Shown here piece by piece: positions 1 to 5,794 of a stretch of DNA of 11,219 bases. Source of the stretch: Rhizobiaceae bacterium. Lineage in GTDB: Bacteria > Pseudomonadota > Alphaproteobacteria > Rhizobiales > Rhizobiaceae. The stretch's first letter is position 1; the number at the start of each line of letters is the position of its first letter. The position numbers were made by a program, and so were the translations under genes. The notes below the pieces were generated by a model that was given only the letters and a program-made list of their open reading frames with translations, did no database searches and was not told the DNA's origin. The stretch covers positions 1 to 11,219 of the forward strand of contig JAKISV010000091.1 in NCBI GenBank assembly GCA_021648425.1. Direction: 5' to 3'.

Positions 1-50
1 AGGGCCTCGTTACTGTGGGCTTACTTCGGAACCAGACCAAAAATCTCTGC

Positions 51-114
51 GCGGGGCTTTTGATAAAAGCCGCATTGCAGCAATACTGCGTTAGGTTTTT
101 ATGGAAAGCCCCGC
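51..114. repeat. Nested inverted repeat, possible RNA hairpin
   Basis: GCGGGGCTTT (51-60) is exactly complementary to AAAGCCCCGC (105-114). Inside the left arm a second, mutually exclusive hairpin is possible: GGCTTTT (55-61) with AAAAGCC (65-71) around a GAT loop. The loop region holds a third small stem, GCAG (77-80) with CTGC (86-89). A T-run lies at 96-100. The overlapping alternatives resemble a switchable leader or the terminator region of a gene lying left of the window. I do not recognise a named RNA family, so only the base pairing is claimed. Confidence 0.45.
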
Positions 115-176
115 AAGTTTGCACTTTTATTCATGACGCTGGTGCTGGAATGCATTGAGTGAACAACCAGGCATGT

Positions 177-233
177 TTAATAGGGGACAGTAACCGATTA
201 AATTGAATTTAATCGGTTACTGTCCCCTATTAA
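177..233. repeat. Perfect 57-nt palindrome, REP/MITE-like
   Basis: Two 28-nt arms (177-204 and 206-233) are perfectly complementary around a single G at 205. Each arm carries the sequence TAGGGGACAGTAACCGATTA on its own strand. GGGGACAG-type palindromes are commonly seen as dispersed repeats linked to REP-associated (RAYT, IS200/IS605-like) tyrosine transposases, and this element fits that type in sequence and in being a stable single hairpin. No transposase gene is in the window. It is not an intrinsic terminator in the usual sense, because the arms are AT-rich in the centre and no T-run follows. REP/MITE identity is inference; the perfect symmetry is directly seen. Confidence 0.75.
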
Positions 234-365
234 TAGTTAACTGCTCAACCCGACAGAGCTTCAGCATCCGCACAGGCTCAACAAGCATACCGGACGAAGT
301 GCGCAGCACCTGGAAAACAATGGTCGCGAGCAAAATCATCAATCGGATTAATACTCTAAAACGAA

Positions 366-393
366 TTGAATCCCCCACTGGTTAGGTTAAGAT
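366..393 (+). promoter_or_regulatory. Possible promoter of the secreted hydrolase gene
   Basis: TTGAAT (366-371) and TAAGAT (388-393) are separated by 16 bases and lie about 45 bases before the start codon at 437. Both boxes are imperfect matches to the housekeeping -35 and -10 consensus. The following AT-rich stretch up to AAGG at 425-428 would be the untranslated leader. The call rests only on spacing and position. Confidence 0.25.
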
Positions 394-436
394 CAGCCGG
401 TTAAATTTAAAAAACCTATGTGTAAAGGCGTATCCC

Positions 437-1012
437 ATGTATCCAAATAAGGCCGTAATTCGCAATTTGCTTCTCGCAACAACAATTACCTTCTCGTCTT
501 TTTCAGCGGTCCCCGCATTCAGCGAAGAGGTTTATATGATCCGTGGATTTATGAACGTGTTTTCACGCGGTATGGACCAGATGACGCGCCGTTTAAAGGC
601 CTCGGGAGTGCGTGCGCGCGTAATTGCCAATGGCGACTGGCAGGGACTTGCACAAAACATCATCAGCCGCGCCCGGCGGGGAAAAGTATCCTACCCAATA
701 GTAATTGTCGGCCATTCTCTGGGTGGTGTTGAAGCGCCAAAATTTGCCAACGCCCTGGCAAAAGGCGGCGTCAAGGTTGGTCTGGTAATCGGTCTCGACC
801 CCGGTTTTGCCAACCCCAATCCATTTGGACCAAATGTTGCTCAGGTCGTCAACTACAAGATTCCTTCAGGCAACAATTACCGCCGTGGCAGAGGTTTTAA
901 CGGAAGGTTGCAAAACATCACCATTAATGGCGTCGATCATGTCGGTATCGATAAAAATGCACGGGTGCAAAGGCTGGTAATTGCCAGAATAAGAAAATTC
1001 ATCGGTAAATAA
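437..1012 (+). CDS. Secreted small alpha/beta-hydrolase, lipase-like
   Basis: A 191-residue protein with a short positive N-terminus, a hydrophobic stretch (about 10-26) and a likely signal-peptidase site after AFS (residues 27-29), so it probably acts in the periplasm or outside the cell. The mature part shows the alpha/beta-hydrolase plan: a beta strand VIVGHSLGG with nucleophile-elbow Ser94, a following strand ending in LDPGF that supplies a candidate acid Asp121, and a candidate catalytic His168 in NGVDHVG. This arrangement is typical of lipases, thioesterases and related esterases. The protein is short for the family and has little room for a lid or cap domain. AAGG at 425-428, eight bases before ATG, supports the start. 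It is a lone gene facing trpE(G) tail to tail with only 21 bp between stop codons. Substrate is unknown. Confidence 0.8.
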   Translation: MYPNKAVIRNLLLATTITFSSFSAVPAFSEEVYMIRGFMNVFSRGMDQMTRRLKASGVRARVIANGDWQGLAQNIISRARRGKVSYPIVIVGHSLGGVEAPKFANALAKGGVKVGLVIGLDPGFANPNPFGPNVAQVVNYKIPSGNNYRRGRGFNGRLQNITINGVDHVGIDKNARVQRLVIARIRKFIGK

Positions 1013-1033
1013 CGGGTGACCAGATATGTCTTC

Positions 1034-3199
1034 TCAGCCATCTGTCGGCCGGGCCAGATGCGCCACCACATTTTCAATCATTCGCATCCCGGCATCGGAG
1101 CCAAGTGACATGATCGATTCCGGGTGAAACTGCACCGCAGCCACCGGTTCACTCTTGTGCTCAATACCCATGATCACTCCATCATGGCTTTGCGCTGTGA
1201 TGATAAATTCGTCGGGCAGTTTTTCGCGATCAGCAAACAAGGAGTGATATCTGCCCACAGTAACCGCATTGTCCAAACCTGAAAACACAATGCCAGCCTG
1301 TTCAATGGAAATGCGTGACGGCTTGCCATGCATCGGATCTGCAAGTTGGAGCAACGCACCGCCGTAGGCTTCCACAATCGCCTGCAATCCCAGACAAACC
1401 CCAAACAATGGAATTTTACGATCACGAACCTTCTCAATGGTAGCACGGCAGTCAAAATCTGACGGTGAACCAGGCCCCGGTGAAAGCACCACAAGGTGGG
1501 GGCGCAGCTCATCGAGAACATGATCAGCAATTGGCGAGCGCAACGTTGTCACACTTGCACCGGTCTGACGGAAATAATTGGCAAGCGTATGCACAAAGGA
1601 ATCTTCATGATCAACCAGAAGAATATTAACCCCCTCACCCACTTTGGAAGCATCCCGCGTGCCACCCAGAACATTTGATTTTCCCGCTTCCCGCACTGCC
1701 GCCAGCATAGCGGATGCTTTCAATTCAGTCTCCGCCTCCTCTTCATCAGGATCAGAATCATTGAGCAATGTAGCCCCCGCACGCACCTCTGCAATACCAT
1801 CTTTGATACGCACGGTTCGAAGCGTCAGCCCGGTATTCATGTCACCGTTAAAACCCACCGCCCCGATTGCCCCGCCATACCAGGCCCGTGGCGACTTTTC
1901 GTTTTCTTCAATATATCGCATCGCCCATAGTTTGGGCGCACCGGTAACCGTCACCGCCCAGGCATGGGACAAAAATCCGTCGAAAGCATCCATCCCTTCA
2001 AGCAACCGGCCTTCAATATGATCAACCGTATGAATAAGTTTGGAATACATCTCAATTTGCCGCCGCCCGATAACCCGCACGGAACCCGGTTCGCAAACCC
2101 GCGATTTATCATTGCGGTCAACATCGGAACACATGGTGAGTTCAGCTTCATCTTTTTTCGAATTGAGCAGTTTGAGTATCTGTTCAGAATCTTCAATTGC
2201 ATCTTCACCACGCCTGATGGTGCCCGATATCGGACAGGTTTCAATGCGCCTGCCGGTGACCCGCACAAACATTTCCGGCGACGCACCCACCAGAAATTCA
2301 TTGTCACCCAGATTGATAAAAAATGAATAAGGAGAAGGATTGATTGCTTTTAATTTACGCGAAATCATCGAGGGCTTTGTGGTGCAGCGCTCAAAAAACA
2401 TTTGCCCCGGCACCACTTCAAACAGATCACCCTTGCGGAATTTTTCCTTGGCTTTCTCGACGTTCTTTGCATATTCGCCCGGATTGTGATCGCACCTTGG
2501 TGGAGCAATATCGGTGGGCACAAAAGGTGCAGGCGCACCGGTTCGCTCAATGCCTTTGGTTGTTGCCTGCCCGATCGAATATTCATAACGCTCATGCCAG
2601 GCTATTGCGCGATGGTGGTCAACAACGAGAATTTCATCAGGCAGATAAAGCACCAGGTCACGCTGTTGCGCTGCACGCTCCATAATGAATTCCAAATCAT
2701 CAAACTGGAACGCCAGATCATAACCAAAAGCACCATAAAGCCCCAGACTTGCATCCTCATCGCTGCGAAACAAATCGACAATGCGACGAACAACACTAAA
2801 TACAGTCGGCGAACGCGAACGCTCTTCTTCGCTCACCACCGCGCCTTGTTCTTTCACCTGTATTTCAATTTTTTCACCCGAAAAAGTACAACTCAACAGA
2901 TGATCATGATCACGGATAAAATCGAAAATACCCGGCAGCAATACCTCACCGCGCTGGTTGTAGGCGATAATCTCAACGCTGCGCCCTCGCCCCTCAATGC
3001 CAAGCGGCGGATCAACAATGGCAGTATCCCATCGGGTGTAGCGGCCAGGATATTCATAGTTCGAAGAAAGCACCGCCCCGCGCGAATTATCCACACGGTC
3101 CAGCACCGAATCTATGGCACTTGCATAATCTACGCTAACGCTGTGGCGGGAAATTTTAACGCCGCCCTCACTGGTATAGATTTTATCCTCGGAAGCCAT
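1034..3199 (-). CDS. trpE(G): Anthranilate synthase, fused TrpE-TrpG
   Basis: This enzyme converts chorismate and glutamine to anthranilate, pyruvate and glutamate, the first committed step of tryptophan synthesis, in the cytoplasm. The 721-residue protein fuses both subunits. Residues about 1-505 are TrpE: SSNYEYPGRYTRWD (45-58) lies where the Trp feedback site of TrpE is found, PISGTIRRG (323-331) and DVDRNDKSR (359-367) are chorismate-binding signatures, and TGAPK (419-423) follows. After a linker (about 505-524) comes the TrpG glutamine amidotransferase with LSPGPGSPSD (572-581), nucleophile Cys602 in GVCLGLQ, and His692 and Glu694 in FHPES. The catalytic residues are present, so both activities should be intact. 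The length and fusion match rhizobial TrpE(G). AAAGG lies about ten bases before ATG. Expression is probably controlled by the attenuator just upstream. No other trp gene is in the window. Confidence 0.97.
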   Translation of the reverse strand: MASEDKIYTSEGGVKISRHSVSVDYASAIDSVLDRVDNSRGAVLSSNYEYPGRYTRWDTAIVDPPLGIEGRGRSVEIIAYNQRGEVLLPGIFDFIRDHDHLLSCTFSGEKIEIQVKEQGAVVSEEERSRSPTVFSVVRRIVDLFRSDEDASLGLYGAFGYDLAFQFDDLEFIMERAAQQRDLVLYLPDEILVVDHHRAIAWHERYEYSIGQATTKGIERTGAPAPFVPTDIAPPRCDHNPGEYAKNVEKAKEKFRKGDLFEVVPGQMFFERCTTKPSMISRKLKAINPSPYSFFINLGDNEFLVGASPEMFVRVTGRRIETCPISGTIRRGEDAIEDSEQILKLLNSKKDEAELTMCSDVDRNDKSRVCEPGSVRVIGRRQIEMYSKLIHTVDHIEGRLLEGMDAFDGFLSHAWAVTVTGAPKLWAMRYIEENEKSPRAWYGGAIGAVGFNGDMNTGLTLRTVRIKDGIAEVRAGATLLNDSDPDEEEAETELKASAMLAAVREAGKSNVLGGTRDASKVGEGVNILLVDHEDSFVHTLANYFRQTGASVTTLRSPIADHVLDELRPHLVVLSPGPGSPSDFDCRATIEKVRDRKIPLFGVCLGLQAIVEAYGGALLQLADPMHGKPSRISIEQAGIVFSGLDNAVTVGRYHSLFADREKLPDEFIITAQSHDGVIMGIEHKSEPVAAVQFHPESIMSLGSDAGMRMIENVVAHLARPTDG

Positions 3200-3245
3200 G
3201 CTTCAAGCCTTTCGCGTTACCGCCAAACCAATTCCCGTTTACAGC

Positions 3246-3278
3246 AACAAAAATGCCGCCTGGAGAACCTCCGGCGGC
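3246..3278 (-). terminator. trp attenuator terminator
   Basis: On the minus strand GCCGCC-GGAG (3278-3269) pairs with CTCC-GGCGGC (3265-3262 and 3260-3255), with a three-base loop and one bulged base, followed by ATTTTTGTT (3254-3246). This is a typical intrinsic terminator between the leader peptide stop and the trpE(G) start codon at 3199. A competing antiterminator is visible: GCGGCT at the leader stop region (3315-3310) is complementary to AGCCGC (3279-3274), the promoter-proximal arm of the terminator. A ribosome stalled on the leader Trp codons would leave this pairing free to form. The structure is seen; its operation is inferred from the rhizobial trp attenuator. Confidence 0.85.
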
Positions 3279-3307
3279 TTTCGATAGTTTCAAATTACAT
3301 AGAAAAG

Positions 3308-3382
3308 TCAGCCGCTTGTGAAAGAAGCCCACCGCCATGCCAGATTGGAAACAAAATTGATCATGCAGTTTTGTACATCCAT
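3308..3382 (-). CDS. trpL: trp operon leader peptide
   Basis: A short frame of 24 codons lies directly before the attenuator. From its second Met (3364) it reads MINFVSNLAWRWASFTSG, with two Trp codons (3335-3337 and 3329-3331) separated by one Arg codon. The stop is at 3308-3310. Two starts are possible, ATG at 3382 or at 3364, and neither has a strong Shine-Dalgarno; GGA about nine bases before 3382 favours the longer form slightly. Known rhizobial leaders carry three consecutive Trp codons, so W-R-W is a weaker version of the same sensor. Ribosome stalling here when charged tRNA-Trp is scarce should favour the antiterminator. In Sinorhizobium meliloti the terminated leader RNA and its peptide also act in trans; whether that holds here is unknown. 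Confidence 0.85.
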   Translation of the reverse strand: MDVQNCMINFVSNLAWRWASFTSG

Positions 3383-3449
3383 GCCAATTCCAGTGCAAGG
3401 AATAATATAGCGCTGGATCAGATACTGATTTTGAATAATTTTTGAAGGG

Positions 3450-3498
3450 TAATACAAAATTGGAAGGTTCGCTCCGGGCGGATTGGACCGAACCTTCC
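3450..3498 (-). terminator. Strong hairpin with T-rich tail
   Basis: GGAAGGTTCG and CGAACCTTCC (3489-3498 and 3462-3471) form a perfect ten-base-pair stem around a 17-base, GC-rich loop. On the minus strand it is followed by AATTTTGTATT (3460-3450), which looks like a terminator for RNA made from the upstream region. On the plus strand it is followed by GTTTTATAAA, so it could work in both directions. The loop is large for an intrinsic terminator, so a structured RNA element is an alternative. It lies upstream of trpL, and any transcript passing it toward trpE(G) would have to read through it or start after it. Confidence 0.55.
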
Positions 3499-3507
3499 GT
3501 TTTATAA

Positions 3508-3562
3508 ACCTGCCCTTAGGCAGGTACACGTTGTGCTGAGGAATTAGCAGGGGGATCAGCAC
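3508..3562 (-). ncRNA. Two further hairpins, candidate structured RNA
   Basis: ACCTGCC and GGCAGGT (3508-3514, 3519-3525) form a seven-base-pair stem with a four-base loop. GTGCTGA and TCAGCAC (3533-3539, 3556-3562) form another seven-base-pair stem with a 16-base loop. With the hairpin at 3462-3498 they make three consecutive stems ending in a T-rich tail, roughly 100-150 nt in all. This is the layout of a small regulatory RNA or a leader with a terminator. No known family is recognised. A possible small reading frame overlaps it (see findings). Its boundaries are uncertain. Confidence 0.4.
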
Positions 3563-3725
3563 TTCGTGTCTCGTCAGCGGCAATCACTCCGCGAATTCTT
3601 TAATGTAAATAACACTATAGGTTGTAAATGTAAACAAAACACTACCCAAGATAGTGAATTGGAATTAAATCAACAGGAAATTAAATCAAATGATTTCAAA
3701 CGCTTGACCAGAAAATAGACTGCAT

Positions 3726-3751
3726 GGCATTTTCGCAAGTAAAATAATGCC
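3726..3751 (-). terminator. Possible weak terminator after the CDF gene
   Basis: GGCATT and AATGCC (3726-3731, 3746-3751) form a six-base-pair stem about 12 bases beyond the stop codon of the cation-efflux gene, with an AT-rich loop that can extend the pairing if a few bases bulge. No clean T-run follows on the minus strand, so termination would be inefficient. Position at the end of the gene series is the main support. Confidence 0.3.
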
Positions 3752-3762
3752 GAAATTACAAC

Positions 3763-4650
3763 CTATATTTGTATCGAATTGTGTTTTTCAGCTTTGTATT
3801 CCGGCTCCACATGAATGCTGATTCGGCAATTGGGCAGCACGCTGGCAAGTTTGTTTTCAATTCGATCGCAAATTACATGGGCCTGATTGACGCTCAAATC
3901 TCCATCAACCACCAGGTGAAATTCAATAAAGGTCACAGGGCCTGAAAGACGAGTGCGCAGATCATGCGCTTCCAACGCTCCACCGCCTTCATTGGCAATC
4001 ACCAGCCGGATTGCATCAATCGTGGTTTCATCGGGAGCAGTATCCATCAATCCATGGAAAGAGGATTTCAGCAATTTCCAACCGGACCATAAAATATTCA
4101 ACGCAACCAGTACCGCCAGCAGTGGATCAAGAAATGCAATACCGGTCAATTTCGCCAACAATATGCCAGCCAACACACCAACAGACGACAATACATCAGC
4201 GAATAAATGCCACCCATCCGCTTCCAGTGCAAACGAATGTAACTCGCGCCCCTTTCTGATCAGGATAAAACACCAGGCACCATTGATAATACTGGCAATA
4301 ATATTGAACGCAAAAGCCTCTGCCGGTACATCAAGAATATCACTGGCACTGTAGGAAAACCAGGCTTGCGAAATAATAGCAAAAGCCGCTGCACCAATCA
4401 GCACCGCTTCGATCATTGCCACAAAATACTCCGCCTTCTCATGGCCAAAGGGGTGATTGTCATCGGGTGGGCGCGATGCATAGATAATAGCCGCCAGCGC
4501 CGCTATTGCCGTTGCAACATTTACGATGCTCTCAACCGCATCAGAATATAGTGCCACACTGTCAGAAAGCCACGCTGCAACAACCTTGAAACCAAGCACA
4601 ATGAAGGCAACAACAATGCTTTTCCAGGCTATTGATATCGCAGTATTCAT
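3763..4650 (-). CDS. Cation diffusion facilitator (divalent metal efflux)
   Basis: A 295-residue inner-membrane transporter of the CDF family, which exports divalent metals such as Zn, Fe, Mn or Co in exchange for protons. About six membrane helices fill residues 10-200, and a cytoplasmic C-terminal domain follows (about 205-285) with metal-domain-like residues such as ESxxx-free EFHLVVDG (243-250) and IHVEPE (279-284). The family signature SDAVES (36-41) lies in helix 2, HPFGHEKAEYF (66-76) after it, and H148xxxD152 in helix 5. In helix 2 the usual D-xxx-D pair is D37-xxx-S41, so metal choice may be unusual; see findings. Start ATG has AGGG seven to eight bases upstream. It begins 23 bp after the DUF2333-like gene and is probably the last gene of that operon. 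Metal specificity cannot be read from the sequence. Confidence 0.92.
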   Translation of the reverse strand: MNTAISIAWKSIVVAFIVLGFKVVAAWLSDSVALYSDAVESIVNVATAIAALAAIIYASRPPDDNHPFGHEKAEYFVAMIEAVLIGAAAFAIISQAWFSYSASDILDVPAEAFAFNIIASIINGAWCFILIRKGRELHSFALEADGWHLFADVLSSVGVLAGILLAKLTGIAFLDPLLAVLVALNILWSGWKLLKSSFHGLMDTAPDETTIDAIRLVIANEGGGALEAHDLRTRLSGPVTFIEFHLVVDGDLSVNQAHVICDRIENKLASVLPNCRISIHVEPEYKAEKHNSIQI

Positions 4651-4673
4651 AAGAAGCCCTGCACCAGCGCAAA

Positions 4674-5786
4674 TTAGTTTCTAAGCACGTCTCGCATTTC
4701 AGTCAGATTGGCGCGTACCCGCAACAGATAAAAACCCATCGTCGCCAGATGCGATGGCATGATCCAACTGGCTTCACCACCATTGGAAATAATTACTGGT
4801 TGGATTCCAAGCGCTGCCTGCAACTGTTCCAGAGCGCGATCCCATATCCGTGTTAGGTTTCTCTCCTGTGACACAGATTTAAAATCACTGCGGGCAGCCG
4901 CAAGCATGCCGTAATAAGCGTAAAGTTGGCCATAGGCAAACCAGAAACGGTCATCCGCCCGGGGATCAAACCAACCCGCATTGCTCTCTTCCATGCGGCC
5001 GCGCAAAATATCAGATGTCGAGCCAATGGCACTTGCAATTTCGTCCAGGAACTTTTGCAGATTGTCAGCACGCACATCGAACTGGGCTTCGCACTTGCTA
5101 AGCGATACATTAAATGCATCAAGGGAATCCATAGCTTCACGGTAGCGCGTTGGTGTTGTTACCTGCGGACCTTTCCAACTGATGTACCAGGCATCCTCAG
5201 GATAATTGAGTTTTTCACGTGCGGTTTGCAAATCCGGATCAATGCGTGAAGTACCCCGCACCCTGCCCAAAGTATCAACAAATTGGCGCGACGCCCGGCG
5301 TAACCCTTCATTTATCCCGCGTTGGAAAGCCTCTTTATTGTCAAAATAGGGCGTACGCTTCCAGTCCATTCCAAAAAACCCAAGTTTCGTCATTAGCATC
5401 GAAGGAATCCAGACATTGCGATTAACATTATAATCAATCAGATCACGCGATACCTTGATGATACTTGAACGCCCGCATACAGAATCAGAACCTACAGTTG
5501 AGGAAATCGGCTCACCAGGCTCAGTTTGATTTCCGCCAAAATCATAAGCAGCCACATAATCAGGATCAAAGCCGGACCAGCGTTGGGTCTGCCAGAAGAA
5601 ATAACCATAGGAAATCAGCCAGCCCAGAAATAACGCCCCCACAACACCCCTTAATATCCAGCCACGTTTGGAGTACCAGCCACTTACCCAGACAAACGGC
5701 CAGATCAACCAGGCAAAAAGTTTTGCAATGCTCCTCCCAAAAAAGGCGAACATATCTTTAATTGCGGCAACTACTGGATCAAGCAT
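4674..5786 (-). CDS. DUF2333-like membrane-anchored protein
   Basis: A 370-residue protein that I match, from memory, to the uncharacterised DUF2333 family; no biochemical function is known to me. A hydrophobic, aromatic-rich stretch at about 12-36 may lie on or in the membrane, and a clear membrane helix follows at about 43-66, with basic residues (KR, 40-41) just before it. The remaining 300 residues form a soluble domain, probably periplasmic. Its best-conserved-looking segments are NVWIPSMLMTK (124-134) followed by PYFDNKEAFQ (146-155), then DDRFWFAYGQLYAYY (278-292) and a C-terminal helix ending TEMRDVL. The start is firm: AGGA sits seven bases before ATG and overlaps the stop codon of the preceding gene, suggesting coupled translation. 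It would be the membrane anchor of the gene series. Confidence 0.8.
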   Translation of the reverse strand: MLDPVVAAIKDMFAFFGRSIAKLFAWLIWPFVWVSGWYSKRGWILRGVVGALFLGWLISYGYFFWQTQRWSGFDPDYVAAYDFGGNQTEPGEPISSTVGSDSVCGRSSIIKVSRDLIDYNVNRNVWIPSMLMTKLGFFGMDWKRTPYFDNKEAFQRGINEGLRRASRQFVDTLGRVRGTSRIDPDLQTAREKLNYPEDAWYISWKGPQVTTPTRYREAMDSLDAFNVSLSKCEAQFDVRADNLQKFLDEIASAIGSTSDILRGRMEESNAGWFDPRADDRFWFAYGQLYAYYGMLAAARSDFKSVSQERNLTRIWDRALEQLQAALGIQPVIISNGGEASWIMPSHLATMGFYLLRVRANLTEMRDVLRN

Positions 5787-5794
5787 GTCAGTTC

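Larger units (their letters stand above)
1..436. other. Non-coding left flank
   Basis: No convincing gene is visible in these 436 bases. Frame 3 is open from base 3 to about 159, but its translation has no motif and no visible start, so I cannot call it the tail of an upstream gene. A short frame at 203-385 begins inside the large palindrome and is not credible as a protein. What can be seen is a nested inverted repeat at 51-114, a perfect palindrome at 177-233 and a possible promoter just before the hydrolase gene. The segment 241-385 has a more coding-like base mix than its surroundings and might be an old gene remnant, but no family is recognisable. Confidence 0.6.
3383..3762 (-). other. 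Long intergenic region between the CDF gene and trpL
   Basis: These 380 bases separate the end of the cation-efflux gene from the trp leader. The part nearest trpL (3383-3450) is AT-rich; TATATT (3409-3404), about 22 bases before the leader ATG at 3382, is a possible -10 element without a good -35 box. The middle (3450-3600) holds three inverted repeats described separately. The right part (3600-3762) is strongly AT-rich and contains TATAGT (3619-3614, minus strand), repeated TTTACA motifs, an imperfect direct repeat GGAA(A)TTAAATCAA at 3661 and 3677, and the small palindrome AAATCA-AA-TGATTT (3683-3696). These could be promoter and operator sites for the RNA that reads toward trpE(G), but I cannot assign a binding protein. 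Confidence 0.5.

Noticed and set aside
1..120. tRNA or other standard RNA gene at the left edge
   Set aside because: The stems do not fit a cloverleaf, and no T-loop or CCA-end pattern is present.
203..385. 60-codon frame beginning inside the large palindrome
   Set aside because: Its first residues come from the repeat arm, no ribosome binding site is evident, and the rest has no motif.
1013..1044. Small inverted repeat CAGAT/ATCTG between the hydrolase and trpE(G) stop codons
   Set aside because: Five base pairs with a 14-base loop and no T-run is too weak to call a terminator for either gene.
2402..3445. 347-codon open frame on the plus strand
   Set aside because: It lies opposite trpE(G), whose catalytic motifs are clear. 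Its translation has no recognisable domain and runs on into the trp attenuator, so it is a shadow frame.
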